A DNA stretch of 64,000 bases from Paenibacillus sp. J5C2022 (GTDB taxonomy: Bacteria; Bacillota; Bacilli; Paenibacillales; Paenibacillaceae), in assembly GCF_025567625.1 (NCBI RefSeq), contig NZ_JAOQJC010000013.1, positions 1-64,000 of the forward strand, in the 5' to 3' direction. Made by a program: the position numbers and the translations under genes. The notes under the pieces are model-generated. The model ran no database searches. It was not told the origin of the DNA and saw nothing but the letters and a program-made list of their open reading frames with translations. Below, piece by piece: positions 15,738-24,695 of this stretch; within the stretch, counting starts at the first letter, position 1; every line of letters starts with the position of its first letter.

Positions 15738-16337
15738 TCAATGAAATATTGCTACTATTCTATCACATATACGCTCCAGCAGAGCATGATCGTGACTGAT
15801 GACAAGCAAGCCAATGCGACGCTCTTCCGCGATGCGAAGCAATGCGTGCCAGATCTGGACGGCAGAGACGGCGTCCAGCATGGCGGTCATCTCATCGGCG
15901 ATCAAGTGGCGCGTATCCGGGCCAAGCGCACGGACGATGCAGCAGCGCTGCAATTCTCCCCCCGACAGCTCGCCGGGGAACCGGTCGGACCAGCCGGGTG
16001 AGACGCCCATCGCCGCAAGCGTGCCGCTATCCGGCCGCCAGCCTTCGCACAGCATTCGCTTCATCCGCCAGCCGGGATTCACGGCCAGTTGCGGATGCTG
16101 ATGAATAAGCTGGACGGCATCATGCCCATGTCCGCTCCTTCGCTTCCCGCCCACAACCACTTCGCCTTGCATCGGCGGCATATATCCCGCGAGGAGACGG
16201 CCGAGCGTCGATTTGCCGCTGCCGCTCGGACCGAACAGCCCTACCACTTCCCCGGGCATAATGGTGATGTTAAGCGATTGGAACAGCCAATCCCCTCTTC
16301 CGTATCGCCAGCCGAGCCCCTTGCCTTCAAGTGGCAT
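15738..16337 (-). CDS. oligopeptide/nickel-type ABC transporter ATP-binding protein (second ATPase)
   Basis: A 199-residue ATPase, short for the OppF/NikE/CntF class because it lacks the usual C-terminal extension. Walker A is GPSGSGKST at 36-44, the signature is LSGGE near 124 and Walker B reads HLIADE, followed by the H-loop ISHDH. ATG at 16337 lies inside the 3' end of the first ATPase gene (11-base overlap) with GAGGTG upstream. It forms the importer with the four genes upstream. Confidence 0.87.
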   Translation of the reverse strand: MPLEGKGLGWRYGRGDWLFQSLNITIMPGEVVGLFGPSGSGKSTLGRLLAGYMPPMQGEVVVGGKRRSGHGHDAVQLIHQHPQLAVNPGWRMKRMLCEGWRPDSGTLAAMGVSPGWSDRFPGELSGGELQRCCIVRALGPDTRHLIADEMTAMLDAVSAVQIWHALLRIAEERRIGLLVISHDHALLERICDRIVAIFH

Positions 16338-17244
16338 GATGACACCTCGCAATCCCTCCGCGCACAGCGCGGGGAGGCGGCATGCCGCTGCCGCACTGCG
16401 CACTTGCAGCTTGACACCATGATGCGAAGAAGCACCCGTTCTCGGAAGCCGTGGCACGGCTCTCAGGCAACGGCTGGAAGCCGTTCTGCGGCAGCGCGCG
16501 CCACAGTGCACGGCTGTAGGGATGGCGCAGCGACTCCCCGTCGCCTCGAAAATCGCTCGACTGAGCCGTCTCCACAGCCATCCCGTCATACAGCATGACG
16601 ACGCGATCCGCTGCGCGGAGCGCCGCTTCAATATCATGCGTGATGAACAGGACGGCAGCCCCTGCATCAGCTAACTCCCTCAAGTGCCGCAGCGACTCGC
16701 GGGCATCGTCAGCGCCCATGCCGGGGGTCGGCTCGTCGGCAATGATAAGCTTCGCTTCGGATGAGGAAGCCGTCGCCAGCAGCACCTTGCGCGCCATGCC
16801 GCCCGACAGTTGGAATGGATACAATCGCTCTGCCGTCTCCCCGAGACCCAGCCGTCTCAGCAAGCCTCTCCGCTTCGCATGCGCCTCCTGACCGGAGCTG
16901 CGGGTGGACAGCTGGGAGCCGACGGTAAGCAGCGGGTCCAGAAATGTGACAGACTGCGGCACGAACAGAATGTCGCGTCCCCGCAGCTGTCTCAGAGCCG
17001 CCTCGTTCAGCGGATTGCCGTTGTATCGGATCGTCCCCGACATGGCGGCATTGCGCGGCAGCAGTCCCATGACGGCATGAGCCAACAGGCTCTTGCCGGA
17101 GCCGCTTGCTCCGATAATCGCGACCGCTTCGCCTCGCTTGACCTGCAAGGAGATATCTTCGACCGTTCTCGTCCATTCCTGCCGCAATCCGCCCGCATAG
17201 CGGCGGAACGATATGGATAAATTCTCAATGTCCAGCACAACCAT
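16327..17244 (-). CDS. oligopeptide/nickel-type ABC transporter ATP-binding protein (first ATPase)
   Basis: A 305-residue OppD/NikD/CntD-class ATPase. Walker A is GASGSGKS at 45-52, the signature is LSGGM, Walker B is LIIADEPTPGMG and the H-loop is FITHDIE. The C-terminal part holds a Cys-containing extension (GCFFASWCQAASAQC) that resembles the usual OppD iron-sulfur-like motif CxxxxxxC region. ATG at 17244 has GGGAG nine bases upstream; a longer ORF by 47 residues has no site and overlaps intergenic sequence. It energises import with the second ATPase. Confidence 0.88.
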   Translation of the reverse strand: MVVLDIENLSISFRRYAGGLRQEWTRTVEDISLQVKRGEAVAIIGASGSGKSLLAHAVMGLLPRNAAMSGTIRYNGNPLNEAALRQLRGRDILFVPQSVTFLDPLLTVGSQLSTRSSGQEAHAKRRGLLRRLGLGETAERLYPFQLSGGMARKVLLATASSSEAKLIIADEPTPGMGADDARESLRHLRELADAGAAVLFITHDIEAALRAADRVVMLYDGMAVETAQSSDFRGDGESLRHPYSRALWRALPQNGFQPLPESRATASENGCFFASWCQAASAQCGSGMPPPRAVRGGIARCHHAT

Positions 17245-17273
17245 GTCCAGCCGCTCCCTCCCTTGATCTATTC

Positions 17274-18122
17274 TCACAACTGCGCGCTGCCCGGAGCAAT
17301 CAGGCGCCGCATCGATTGGCCCAGCGCGTCGAATGTGCGGACGGTCGCCAGCAGGCACAAGCCAGGGAATAAAGCCAGCCACCACATGCCGGATGTCAGG
17401 TAGCGCATCGATTCTGATAAAATGATGCCAATTGCCGGCTGGCTGGGCGGCAAGCCGAGTCCCAGAAACGTTATGGCCGCCTCATGCAGCACCGCATGCG
17501 GGAACAATAACAGCAGCCCCGTCATCACTTGGGGCAGCACGCCGGGCAGCAGATGCCGGGACATGATCCAGTACCGCGATCTTCCCAGCTTGCGTGAAAC
17601 CGCCACGTAATGCGAATGGTTATGCGACATCGCCTCTGCGCGGATGACTCGTGCCAGGGCAGGCCAATGTGTCGCCATAATGCCAATGGCAATGCCCTTC
17701 ATGCCGCCGCCGCACAGAAATGCGATCAGAATGAGCAGCACCAGATGCGGTACGCTCATGAATACATCCATTAACCAAGTAATGATTCGGTCCGCAACTT
17801 TTCCCAGCGTCGCCGCAGCAAGCCCTGCCGCTGTGGCAATGATCGCGCTGAACAGCGCTCCCGCCATTCCGATACCGATGCTTAGCGCCAACCCCTTGAA
17901 CGTACGGACGAGCATATCTCTTCCCAGCCAATCCGTGCCGAAGGGATGGTGCAGGGATGGTGGAAGATTGCGAAGCTCCAATTGTACTCCGAGTCCCGAT
18001 TTGCCGGTCAAGCCGGCAACAAGCAAGGTTGCGAGCAGCATCGCAGCCGCAGTTGCCGCGATGAATACGGCGCGCGTCCGCTCATTCCGATTTCTCTCCA
18101 ATCCCATTGCCGTATGTCTCAT
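17274..18122 (-). CDS. oligopeptide/nickel-type ABC transporter permease (OppC/NikC class)
   Basis: A 282-residue inner-membrane permease. An N-terminal helix (about 18-40) precedes an extracytoplasmic GTDWLGRDML motif typical of DppC/NikC proteins, then five further helices. The EAA loop is seen around AVSRKLGRSRYWIMSRHLLP. The start overlaps the upstream permease stop by four bases (ATGA). It pairs with the OppB-class permease. Confidence 0.9.
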   Translation of the reverse strand: MRHTAMGLERNRNERTRAVFIAATAAAMLLATLLVAGLTGKSGLGVQLELRNLPPSLHHPFGTDWLGRDMLVRTFKGLALSIGIGMAGALFSAIIATAAGLAAATLGKVADRIITWLMDVFMSVPHLVLLILIAFLCGGGMKGIAIGIMATHWPALARVIRAEAMSHNHSHYVAVSRKLGRSRYWIMSRHLLPGVLPQVMTGLLLLFPHAVLHEAAITFLGLGLPPSQPAIGIILSESMRYLTSGMWWLALFPGLCLLATVRTFDALGQSMRRLIAPGSAQL

Positions 18123-19123
18123 AGCGCCTCCCTCTTGCTCATCCGCAGTCTGGGATCGACCAGCCGATAGAGCAGATCCGCTATGGCATTGCCTGTGAAT
18201 ACAAAAATAGTCGTGAACAGTACAATGCCCATCAACAGCGGCACATCTCCTCTTAAGCCTGCCTCTACTGTCGCTTGCCCCAGGCCGGGGTAAGAGAATA
18301 CCGCTTCCGCCAGCACCGCTCCGCCGAACAGCTCCCCGAAAGAAGCGAACTGCAGCGTCAGAGCGGGCAATGCGATGTTGCGCAAGCCGTGCCTGCGCAT
18401 CAGCTCCAGCCCCCTCACACCGCGAGCTCTGGCGAAAAGTACGTAGTCGCTATCCAGCACACCGATAAGTTTCTCCCGCGTATGGAGGGCAATTGGCGCG
18501 ATCCCCGTCATGCTAAGCGTCAGTGCGGGAAGCAGCAGGTGGCGAATATGATCGAGCAGCGTGACCTCCTCCGCAAGCTGGCCAGCAGGTACGCCGAGAC
18601 CGACGGGGAGCCAGCGAAGCCATACCGCGAAGACAATCATTAGCAGCAAAGCGAGCCAGAAGGATGGCGTCGAGGCAAGCGTATAACAGTAATTGCGAAT
18701 GAACTTGTCCAGCCAGGAATCTCTTCGCAGCGCTGCAGCTGCGCCCGCAAGGAAGCCAATGACTCCAGACAGCAGCCACGAGACGGCCATTAGCCAGAAC
18801 GAGTTCATGAACCGCCCGCTTATGACATCGGCTACCGGCTCCCGATAGATCATAGACACACCGAGCTCGCCGTTCATAAGAGACGTCGCCCAGTTCAGAT
18901 AACGCTGCACGAACGGCTGGTCAAGCCCCCAATACGCTTCAATCTGCGCTCGCTGCTCCGGACCCACCGACAGTACATCAGCGCCGATATAAGCCTGAAC
19001 GGGGTCGATCGGGGACATGCTCACGAGCGCGAAGCTGATCATGCTGACCGCGAACAGCAGCAGAACCAGACGCAGTGCGCCGGTGCCGATAAAGCGAAGG
19101 TAAGGCCATAGCATGCTTCCCAT
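18119..19123 (-). CDS. oligopeptide/nickel-type ABC transporter permease (OppB/NikB class)
   Basis: A 334-residue permease with six predicted helices. The N-terminal helix (about residues 15-37), the IDPVQAYIG segment after it and the EAA loop FARARGVRGLELMRRHGLRN are typical of DppB/NikB proteins. ATG at 19123 has GGAG seven bases upstream, provided by the 3' end of the binding-protein gene four bases before. An in-frame start ten codons earlier lies inside that gene. Confidence 0.9.
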   Translation of the reverse strand: MGSMLWPYLRFIGTGALRLVLLLFAVSMISFALVSMSPIDPVQAYIGADVLSVGPEQRAQIEAYWGLDQPFVQRYLNWATSLMNGELGVSMIYREPVADVISGRFMNSFWLMAVSWLLSGVIGFLAGAAAALRRDSWLDKFIRNYCYTLASTPSFWLALLLMIVFAVWLRWLPVGLGVPAGQLAEEVTLLDHIRHLLLPALTLSMTGIAPIALHTREKLIGVLDSDYVLFARARGVRGLELMRRHGLRNIALPALTLQFASFGELFGGAVLAEAVFSYPGLGQATVEAGLRGDVPLLMGIVLFTTIFVFTGNAIADLLYRLVDPRLRMSKREAL

Positions 19124-19127
19124 CACG

Positions 19128-20729
19128 TTACTCCGTCCACTTCCACTGGGCAATGTTGTCGGTGACGGGCCAGCCGTGGCCGTGAGGCTGAATGTGCGGA
19201 CTGCCGGTATCCAGATCGTCCCGAACCAGATAGAGGTGCTCGATGTTCACAAGCCACGCCCATGGCGCGTCGCCAAGCGCGCTGAATCCGGTCTCGCCGT
19301 CCCATTGCGCCTTCTTCCAGTAGCTCATCGCTTCCTCTTCCGTGGTTGCCTCCAGCGCTTTCGCCATCCAGTCGTCAACGGCGGGATTGCCGTAATAACC
19401 GGTGTTGTAATACTCCACGCCGCCGTTCTCGCTCGCATGAAGCGCGTACAGCTCCAACGGATCGTGACTGCCCCAGCCGAACAGCACTGCATTCGCGTGC
19501 ATGGCCGACTCCAGCTCGTCCCAGCTTTTGCCGTCGACATGGATTTCGATGCCCGCTTGAAGCGCCATGTCCGCAGTTGCAAGCGCCAGCGATTGTCTTG
19601 TTGCATCTCCAGCGGGATAGAGCAGCGAGAATTCCGCCTTCAGGCCATCCTTCTCCACGATGCCGTCTCCGTCGCTGTCGCTCCATCCCCCTGCAGCCAG
19701 TATGCGCTTGGCTTCTTCCGCATCGCCGTCCTGAATGACGGTCTCGGGATTCCACCAAGGCAGGCCGTCTACGGCTGAATAAGCAGGCGTTCCATGCCCC
19801 TCCAATATGCCGTCAACGAGCGCTTGGCGATTGATGGTAACATTCACTGCTTTGCGAATCGATGAATCCGCCGTCACATCGTTGCCGATCGGGAAGCCTT
19901 CTTCCGTCACCTCACCCGACTTCACATACGGGAATGCGATGCCACGATTATCCACGGTTTGCAGCGCTATCAGATGCATGCCTTCCACCGACTGCCTGCT
20001 GAATGCGGACGGGATGTAAGCCATGTCCACTTCACCGGCTTTCGCCGCCGCGAATGCCGCATCCTCGTTCAGGAACAGGAACGTCAGCTTGTTGAATATG
20101 GGCCGCTCCCCATAATAGAGCGGATTCGCTTCCACGATCAGCTGCTGTCCGCGATCCCATTGGCGAAGAAGGAAGGGGCCCGAGCCGATCGGTTCGCTGG
20201 CATACTTATCGGAATGCGCATGCTTCGGCACGATTCCTGTCGCCACAAGCTGATATAGGAACGTCGATTGCGGCTTCTTGAGCGTGAACACCACCGCGCC
20301 ATCCCGCTCCTGGACATTCTCCATATTTGTCAGATCGATGCTGGAGCCGCTTGCGGCCGCTGTCTGGAACGTATAGACAACATCCATCGCCGTCAACGGC
20401 TGCCCATCGGAGAATTTCACATCGTCTCGCAGCTCCACCTCCCACTGAAGCCCATCCTCGCTAACCCTGTATTTCGTAGCAAGATCATTGACAATGCGGA
20501 GCTGCTCGTCCCGCTTCAACAGTGTGCTTTGAAATAGCGGTGAACCGTAACGCCCCCACCCTTGCGTAGGATCGAACCCGGCATCCGGCTCAGAGCCGAT
20601 GGCCACGATCAGTTCATCCCCCCGTTCTCTGTCGCTGGCATCCGGACTGGCCGCACACGCAGCCAACAAGCAGACAATCGAAATAACGACAAGACTTCTA
20701 TACCATTTTCTCCCCCTCAACTCCACCAT
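19128..20729 (-). CDS. solute-binding lipoprotein of an Opp/Nik/Cnt-type importer
   Basis: A 533-residue family 5 extracellular solute-binding protein. The N-terminus is a lipoprotein signal with the lipobox LAAC at Cys25. The mature part begins with the conserved IVAIGSEPDAGFDPTQGWG. Relatives bind peptides, nickel, or metal-opine complexes (NikA/CntA); the ligand cannot be fixed from sequence. No nicotianamine-like or opine synthesis gene is nearby. ATG at 20729 has AGGGG six bases upstream; an ATG two codons earlier is also possible. It is the first gene of the operon ending in the LacI-type regulator. Confidence 0.87.
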   Translation of the reverse strand: MVELRGRKWYRSLVVISIVCLLAACAASPDASDRERGDELIVAIGSEPDAGFDPTQGWGRYGSPLFQSTLLKRDEQLRIVNDLATKYRVSEDGLQWEVELRDDVKFSDGQPLTAMDVVYTFQTAAASGSSIDLTNMENVQERDGAVVFTLKKPQSTFLYQLVATGIVPKHAHSDKYASEPIGSGPFLLRQWDRGQQLIVEANPLYYGERPIFNKLTFLFLNEDAAFAAAKAGEVDMAYIPSAFSRQSVEGMHLIALQTVDNRGIAFPYVKSGEVTEEGFPIGNDVTADSSIRKAVNVTINRQALVDGILEGHGTPAYSAVDGLPWWNPETVIQDGDAEEAKRILAAGGWSDSDGDGIVEKDGLKAEFSLLYPAGDATRQSLALATADMALQAGIEIHVDGKSWDELESAMHANAVLFGWGSHDPLELYALHASENGGVEYYNTGYYGNPAVDDWMAKALEATTEEEAMSYWKKAQWDGETGFSALGDAPWAWLVNIEHLYLVRDDLDTGSPHIQPHGHGWPVTDNIAQWKWTE

Positions 20730-20816
20730 CTCCATCCCCTAAGAAATATGTATAATTTAACTCATATTGTAGCATGCATTGACAGCAGACTGCATGTTAT
20801 TTTTTGTGACATTGAC

Positions 20817-20846
20817 AAAAATCGTCAGAGGATATCCTCTGACGAT
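20817..20846 (-). terminator. terminator of the double ABC exporter operon
   Basis: A perfect 26-base palindrome (20821-20846, ATCGTCAGAGGAT and its complement) is followed on the minus strand by TTTTG. It lies 17 bases past the stop of the last exporter permease gene. Confidence 0.8.
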
Positions 20847-20862
20847 CGCATAATATATTCCG

Positions 20863-21621
20863 TTATAGCTTTACCTTCTTATTCATCATACGAACGGTGC
20901 CTGCCGCAAGCAATGCGCCAACAACAATTTCGAACAACAACCTGAGCCAATCCGCCGCCTCGAAAGGCACTACCTTATATAGTACCGGGCCAGATTCCTG
21001 ACTGACGACGGAAACGCCAAAAATATTGTTGCTGTACCCTGTTACGGGAAACAACAGCGTATCCAGAATAGACAAACCGATAAAGAGGCATAAGCAGACT
21101 AAAATGCCTATCCATGTCCCCGCTTTCCCTTGAAACGTCTTGGCGAAGGCGATGCAGAAAAAGATGATAAGCGCTGAGTACAGCATTCCCCAGAAGTATG
21201 CGGCAATGACGATCAATTGTTCGAAAAAGCCAAGTTGATCCACGAACAATCGAAACAGTGCTCCATCCAATCCCAAACGCTTCGCAATGAACAGATCATG
21301 CGCAACAAACAACAAGCCAAGCGCGGCATGCAGCAGGGCAAGCAACAAAAGGGGAGAGAAAACGCTGGAATAGGAAGAGACGGGAAGCAACCTTCTGCTA
21401 TATGCGGTTATATTGCTGTTGAACGTTTGACAAGCCATCAAAAAAGCCATAAACGCCGCTAATCCGTACAGCATGACAACGATAGGATATACTTTTGTAT
21501 AATCCCAACCATTGCCAATGGAGAGCAGAACAAGCAGCAGCTGTGCAATGAGCCATATGGCGGAAGCGACAAGCAGGCTGTTGGCATTTCTTTTCCAGTC
21601 ATACTTGAGCAGCTTGATCAT
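20863..21621 (-). CDS. ABC-2 type transporter permease
   Basis: A 252-residue protein with six hydrophobic helices and little else conserved, typical of the permease subunit of small exporter-type ABC systems. It overlaps the upstream ATPase gene by four bases and is the last gene of the five-gene operon. The pair resembles the YtrBC/BcrAB-like systems used in resistance to cell-envelope antibiotics, but the substrate is not readable from the sequence. Confidence 0.8.
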   Translation of the reverse strand: MIKLLKYDWKRNANSLLVASAIWLIAQLLLVLLSIGNGWDYTKVYPIVVMLYGLAAFMAFLMACQTFNSNITAYSRRLLPVSSYSSVFSPLLLLALLHAALGLLFVAHDLFIAKRLGLDGALFRLFVDQLGFFEQLIVIAAYFWGMLYSALIIFFCIAFAKTFQGKAGTWIGILVCLCLFIGLSILDTLLFPVTGYSNNIFGVSVVSQESGPVLYKVVPFEAADWLRLLFEIVVGALLAAGTVRMMNKKVKL

Positions 21622-22316
21622 TCCGCGTACACCTCTTTAAACAGATCCACAATGCTCTTGCCATGCTTCATCCTTATTTCCTCGACTTCCTCATGCAGCA
21701 CGAGAGCACCGTCCTTAATGAACGCTACCTCATCGAAGATACGCTCAATATCGCTTACGAGATGCGTTGTAATGATCAATGAGCTTTCTTCATTATAATA
21801 TTGCACGATGGCATCCAGTATCTTCTCCCGGGTAAGGGGGTCCACTCCGCCAATCGGTTCATCCAGCAAGTATAGTCTGGCATTGCGGGAGAGCGACAGA
21901 AGCAGCTGCAGACGCTCGTTCATCCCTTTGGACAGCATACTGATTTTCTCGCGCTCGTTCAATTTCATGAATGCCAGCATATCTCTCGCTTTGGCCGCAT
22001 CGAAGTCGGCATAGAAGTCCTGGAAGAAGCGAATCGCATCGGACACGCGCATCCAGGGCTCCGTCATCGGCTTGTCGGGCATGAATGAGGTAATGGCCTT
22101 CGTCCGAACGCCAACCGGCTCGCCGCATATGCGCAGCGAACCGGAGGAAGGCAGGATCAATCCTGCAGCAATTTTCATTAGGGTTGTTTTGCCGCTGCCG
22201 TTGCTTCCTAATAAGCCGATAATTCTGCCCGGCCCGATCTCGAGGGTCACATCCTGCAGCGCGCGTTTGGAGCCGTAAGCTTTTGATACGGCAGACATTT
22301 GCAATACGGGGTCCAT
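21618..22316 (-). CDS. exporter-type ABC transporter ATP-binding protein
   Basis: A 232-residue ATPase with Walker A GSNGSGKTT at 37-45, the signature LSKGM (a common variant in this YtrB-like group) and Walker B LYLLDEP. The H-loop is IITTHLV. The start ATG abuts the stop of the GntR-type gene with AAGGAGG ten bases upstream, so repressor and transporter are made together. It pairs with the permease gene that follows. Confidence 0.9.
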   Translation of the reverse strand: MDPVLQMSAVSKAYGSKRALQDVTLEIGPGRIIGLLGSNGSGKTTLMKIAAGLILPSSGSLRICGEPVGVRTKAITSFMPDKPMTEPWMRVSDAIRFFQDFYADFDAAKARDMLAFMKLNEREKISMLSKGMNERLQLLLSLSRNARLYLLDEPIGGVDPLTREKILDAIVQYYNEESSLIITTHLVSDIERIFDEVAFIKDGALVLHEEVEEIRMKHGKSIVDLFKEVYAE

Positions 22317-22706
22317 CTATGAAGACTCCTCCTTGCCGATTGTACTTGATGATACTGCGTTTTCTACAAGTGCGATGATATCCTGCTTTGCGAACCCCAG
22401 CTCCTTCATTCCCATAACGAAATGCTCCAGCAATTGTCCAGCCATCTCTTTTTTTATCCGCATTATGATGGACTCCTCATTCGTGACATATCGCCCAAGC
22501 CCGCGTTTTGTCTCCACGATGCCTTCACGCTCCAGCTCCTGGAAGGTGCGCTGAATCGTGTTGGGATTGATCTGCAGCTCCGCTGCCAGATCGCGCACGG
22601 ATTCAATTTTATCGCCGGGCCCCAATTTGCCGATAACAATCTGCTTCTTCATATAGTTCATAATTTGTAGATAGATCGGCATATTATTATCGAATTCTAT
22701 CGTCAC
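22317..22706 (-). CDS. GntR family regulator, YtrA subfamily
   Basis: A 129-residue winged-helix repressor. The DNA-binding domain spans about residues 8-75 (YLQIMNYMKKQIVIG...SVRDLAAELQINPNTIQRTFQELEREGIV) and a short C-terminal helical tail completes it, the layout of YtrA regulators rather than long GntR proteins. YtrA repressors control ABC exporter operons that respond to cell-wall antibiotics in B. subtilis. The start is GTG at 22706 with AAGGAG upstream at a rather long spacing. It sits between two ABC pairs instead of at the head of the operon. Confidence 0.9.
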   Translation of the reverse strand: MTIEFDNNMPIYLQIMNYMKKQIVIGKLGPGDKIESVRDLAAELQINPNTIQRTFQELEREGIVETKRGLGRYVTNEESIIMRIKKEMAGQLLEHFVMGMKELGFAKQDIIALVENAVSSSTIGKEESS

Positions 22707-22750
22707 GGGTAGGATATGCTCCTTTTCGATGCCTCCATAAGCGGATATAG

Positions 22751-23512
22751 CTAGGAAACATCGCGTTTTCTGAATACGACGAAGCTGGCCAGCAGGAATA
22801 CGATGATATATGCAGCCAGCACGACGGACGAGAATGTCAGCGACATGCCTTTCAGCGGAGGCTGCGCCGCCTCTCCGGCGTATACGGACAGGTCAACGTT
22901 CGGGAATAGAATATACTTCGTGAAAGCATACTTCGACAGCAGCATGGTTACCAGTCCGCCAATCATCATGCTTAGCATCGTAATTCCGATCGTTGCGCCG
23001 TTAGACTTGGTCAGCACGCCTATCATGAAGGCAAGCGTCGCAAAAACAAGTGTATATGCAAACAGATAAAGCGTGTTCTCACCAATGGCTGCCCATCCTT
23101 CGCCGCTTCCGCCGAATCCGTACAGACCAAACCCTGCGATAAGCGCAAGCAGCAGAGTCGTTAAAATAAGAGTGATACAATACAGCACGACCGTCGCGTA
23201 CTTGGAAGCCAATATCTTGTTGCGGCTCTGGGAACGGATCAACAGAAACTTGATCGTTCCGAAACGATACTCCTGCGGGACAATATTGGCAATAGCAATA
23301 ATAGCAATAATCGGCAGCAATTGTCCAGCGGTACCCATCGATACGAAAAATTCGGCAAACTCTGTTGCGGACCCGAAGCCATCCATATAACGTGCTGCGA
23401 CGTAGGTGCATATTCCGATAAATACGGCCATAATAGCGAATGGGATGAAAAACGACTTTTTCTTATACATCTTCAGCCATTCATTCGTCATCAAATCTCC
23501 AAACTTAAGCAA
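22751..23512 (-). CDS. ABC-2 type transporter permease (BcrB-like)
   Basis: A 253-residue permease with an N-terminal amphipathic stretch (NEWLKMYKKKSFF), six hydrophobic helices and the conserved PQEYRFGTIKFLLIRSQSR loop of the ABC-2 family between helices 2 and 3. It overlaps the upstream ATPase gene by eight bases. With that ATPase it forms the first exporter pair of the operon. A 44-base gap to the GntR gene shows no clear promoter. Confidence 0.87.
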   Translation of the reverse strand: MLKFGDLMTNEWLKMYKKKSFFIPFAIMAVFIGICTYVAARYMDGFGSATEFAEFFVSMGTAGQLLPIIAIIAIANIVPQEYRFGTIKFLLIRSQSRNKILASKYATVVLYCITLILTTLLLALIAGFGLYGFGGSGEGWAAIGENTLYLFAYTLVFATLAFMIGVLTKSNGATIGITMLSMMIGGLVTMLLSKYAFTKYILFPNVDLSVYAGEAAQPPLKGMSLTFSSVVLAAYIIVFLLASFVVFRKRDVS

Positions 23513-24458
23513 TGTGATTACCTCCAGTCCATTTCATAAACTCGTCTTCAAGCGACGATTTGCTCTCTTCAATGCGATAAATGCCAACGCCTGCATCTGT
23601 CAGCGCCTTGACGACTGCAGGTATTTCTTCATGCATCACGGAAATGAGGATACGGTTATCCGCCGTAAAATTCTGTACCTGCTTGATCGACTTCACAGAG
23701 GTCAGCGCCACAACAGCGGCATCCAGCTCATTCACCTGCAAGGAGATACTGCTTGCTTCCCCTTCCGGCAATGATCCGGAGCCGATGGAACGAACCGTTA
23801 CCAGCTTGCCATTCTGAATGACGACAACCCGGCTGCACATCAGCTCCATCTCGGACAGCAAGTGGCTGGACACAAGCACGGATATGCCCTCTTCTTCCGC
23901 AATCTTCTTCATATAATCGCGCATCTCGCGAATGCCTGCTGGATCAAGACCGTTGGTCGGCTCGTCAAGAATTAGTACTGACGGTTTGTGCAGCAATGCT
24001 TGCGCAATGCCAAGACGCTGTCTCATTCCGAGAGAATAAGCCTTCACTTTCTTGTCCAGCGCATGCTGGAGTCCGACCAGCTCGGTCACTTCGCGAATTC
24101 TCGCTTCCCTTACTCCCGGTGACATACGCTGGTATTGCTTCAGATTATCCATTCCACTCATATAGGGGTAGAACTCCGGATTCTCGATAATGCCCCCGAC
24201 TTGCTTGATCGCACCTTCAAAGTTCGTGCGGATGCTATTGCCGCCAATGAGAATATCGCCGTCCGTCATGCCGATCAGTCCGACCATCATACGGATGGTC
24301 GTCGTTTTGCCGGCGCCGTTCGGTCCGAGCAAGCCGACGATTTCCCCTTTCTTCATTTCGAAGCTCAGTCCGCTTACGAGCGTTTTGTTGCCAATCCGCT
24401 TCGTTACATTTTTCATTTCCAATACAACCTTGGCATCAGAACCTATCGTTTGTTTCAT
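23505..24458 (-). CDS. ABC transporter ATP-binding protein (BcrA-like)
   Basis: A 317-residue ATPase with Walker A GPNGAGKTT at 45-53, the signature YSLGMRQRL, Walker B VLILDEPTNGLDP and a C-terminal domain of about 90 residues as in bacitracin exporter BcrA. It likely drives export of, or protection from, a membrane- or cell-wall-active compound; the compound is not readable from sequence. ATG at 24458 has GAGGGAGAG seven bases upstream; the 41 extra residues of the longer ORF are promoter sequence. First gene of the operon. Confidence 0.9.
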   Translation of the reverse strand: MKQTIGSDAKVVLEMKNVTKRIGNKTLVSGLSFEMKKGEIVGLLGPNGAGKTTTIRMMVGLIGMTDGDILIGGNSIRTNFEGAIKQVGGIIENPEFYPYMSGMDNLKQYQRMSPGVREARIREVTELVGLQHALDKKVKAYSLGMRQRLGIAQALLHKPSVLILDEPTNGLDPAGIREMRDYMKKIAEEEGISVLVSSHLLSEMELMCSRVVVIQNGKLVTVRSIGSGSLPEGEASSISLQVNELDAAVVALTSVKSIKQVQNFTADNRILISVMHEEIPAVVKALTDAGVGIYRIEESKSSLEDEFMKWTGGNHIA

Positions 24459-24491
24459 GGTTTCTCTCCCTCTATCTCTTTTTTCATTCAC

Positions 24492-24558
24492 AGTGTAGCT
24501 CTGTAACAGTGTAGTGGTGTGATAGATAAATAGTACACTAGGTATCTCATATTGTAAA
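24492..24558 (-). promoter_or_regulatory. promoter and AGTGTA operators of the double ABC operon
   Basis: On the minus strand, TTTACA (24553-24558) and TACTAT (24530-24535) with 17 bases between them form a strong promoter. AGTGTA half-sites occur in the plus orientation at 24492-24497 and 24508-24513, and TACACT lies at 24534-24539 overlapping the -10. AGTGTA/TACACT are the half-sites known for YtrA in B. subtilis (spaced by 13 there; 20 here). Autoregulation by the GntR/YtrA-type protein of the operon is inferred. Confidence 0.65.
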
Positions 24559-24641
24559 GTGGAAAATTTTAAATTTGTCATTTTTATGACATGGCTGTGA
24601 CGTTTCGCATATTCCTATTGACGCATTGCGAGTATATAGTG

Positions 24642-24669
24642 TACAAACCGGGCAATTTATCATTATAAT
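24642..24669 (+). promoter_or_regulatory. possible promoter of the cytochrome c gene
   Basis: A consensus TATAAT at 24664-24669 is preceded 16 bases upstream by TACAAA (24642-24647), a weak -35. Transcription would begin close to the ribosome binding site of the cytochrome gene. Confidence 0.4.
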
Positions 24670-24695
24670 AGGACTTAGAGAAAAGGAGGGTTGGT

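Noticed and set aside
14570..15799. 409-codon plus-strand ORF
   Set aside because: Antisense to the LacI-type gene, and it runs across the operon terminator.
19128..20729. Assignment as cntA or nikA
   Set aside because: Family 5 binding proteins cannot be split by ligand from sequence reading alone, and no metallophore synthesis genes are nearby.
20740..20810. Promoter for the Opp-type operon (TATACA and TACAAT candidates)
   Set aside because: No -35 at suitable spacing could be defended, so it is not listed as a feature.
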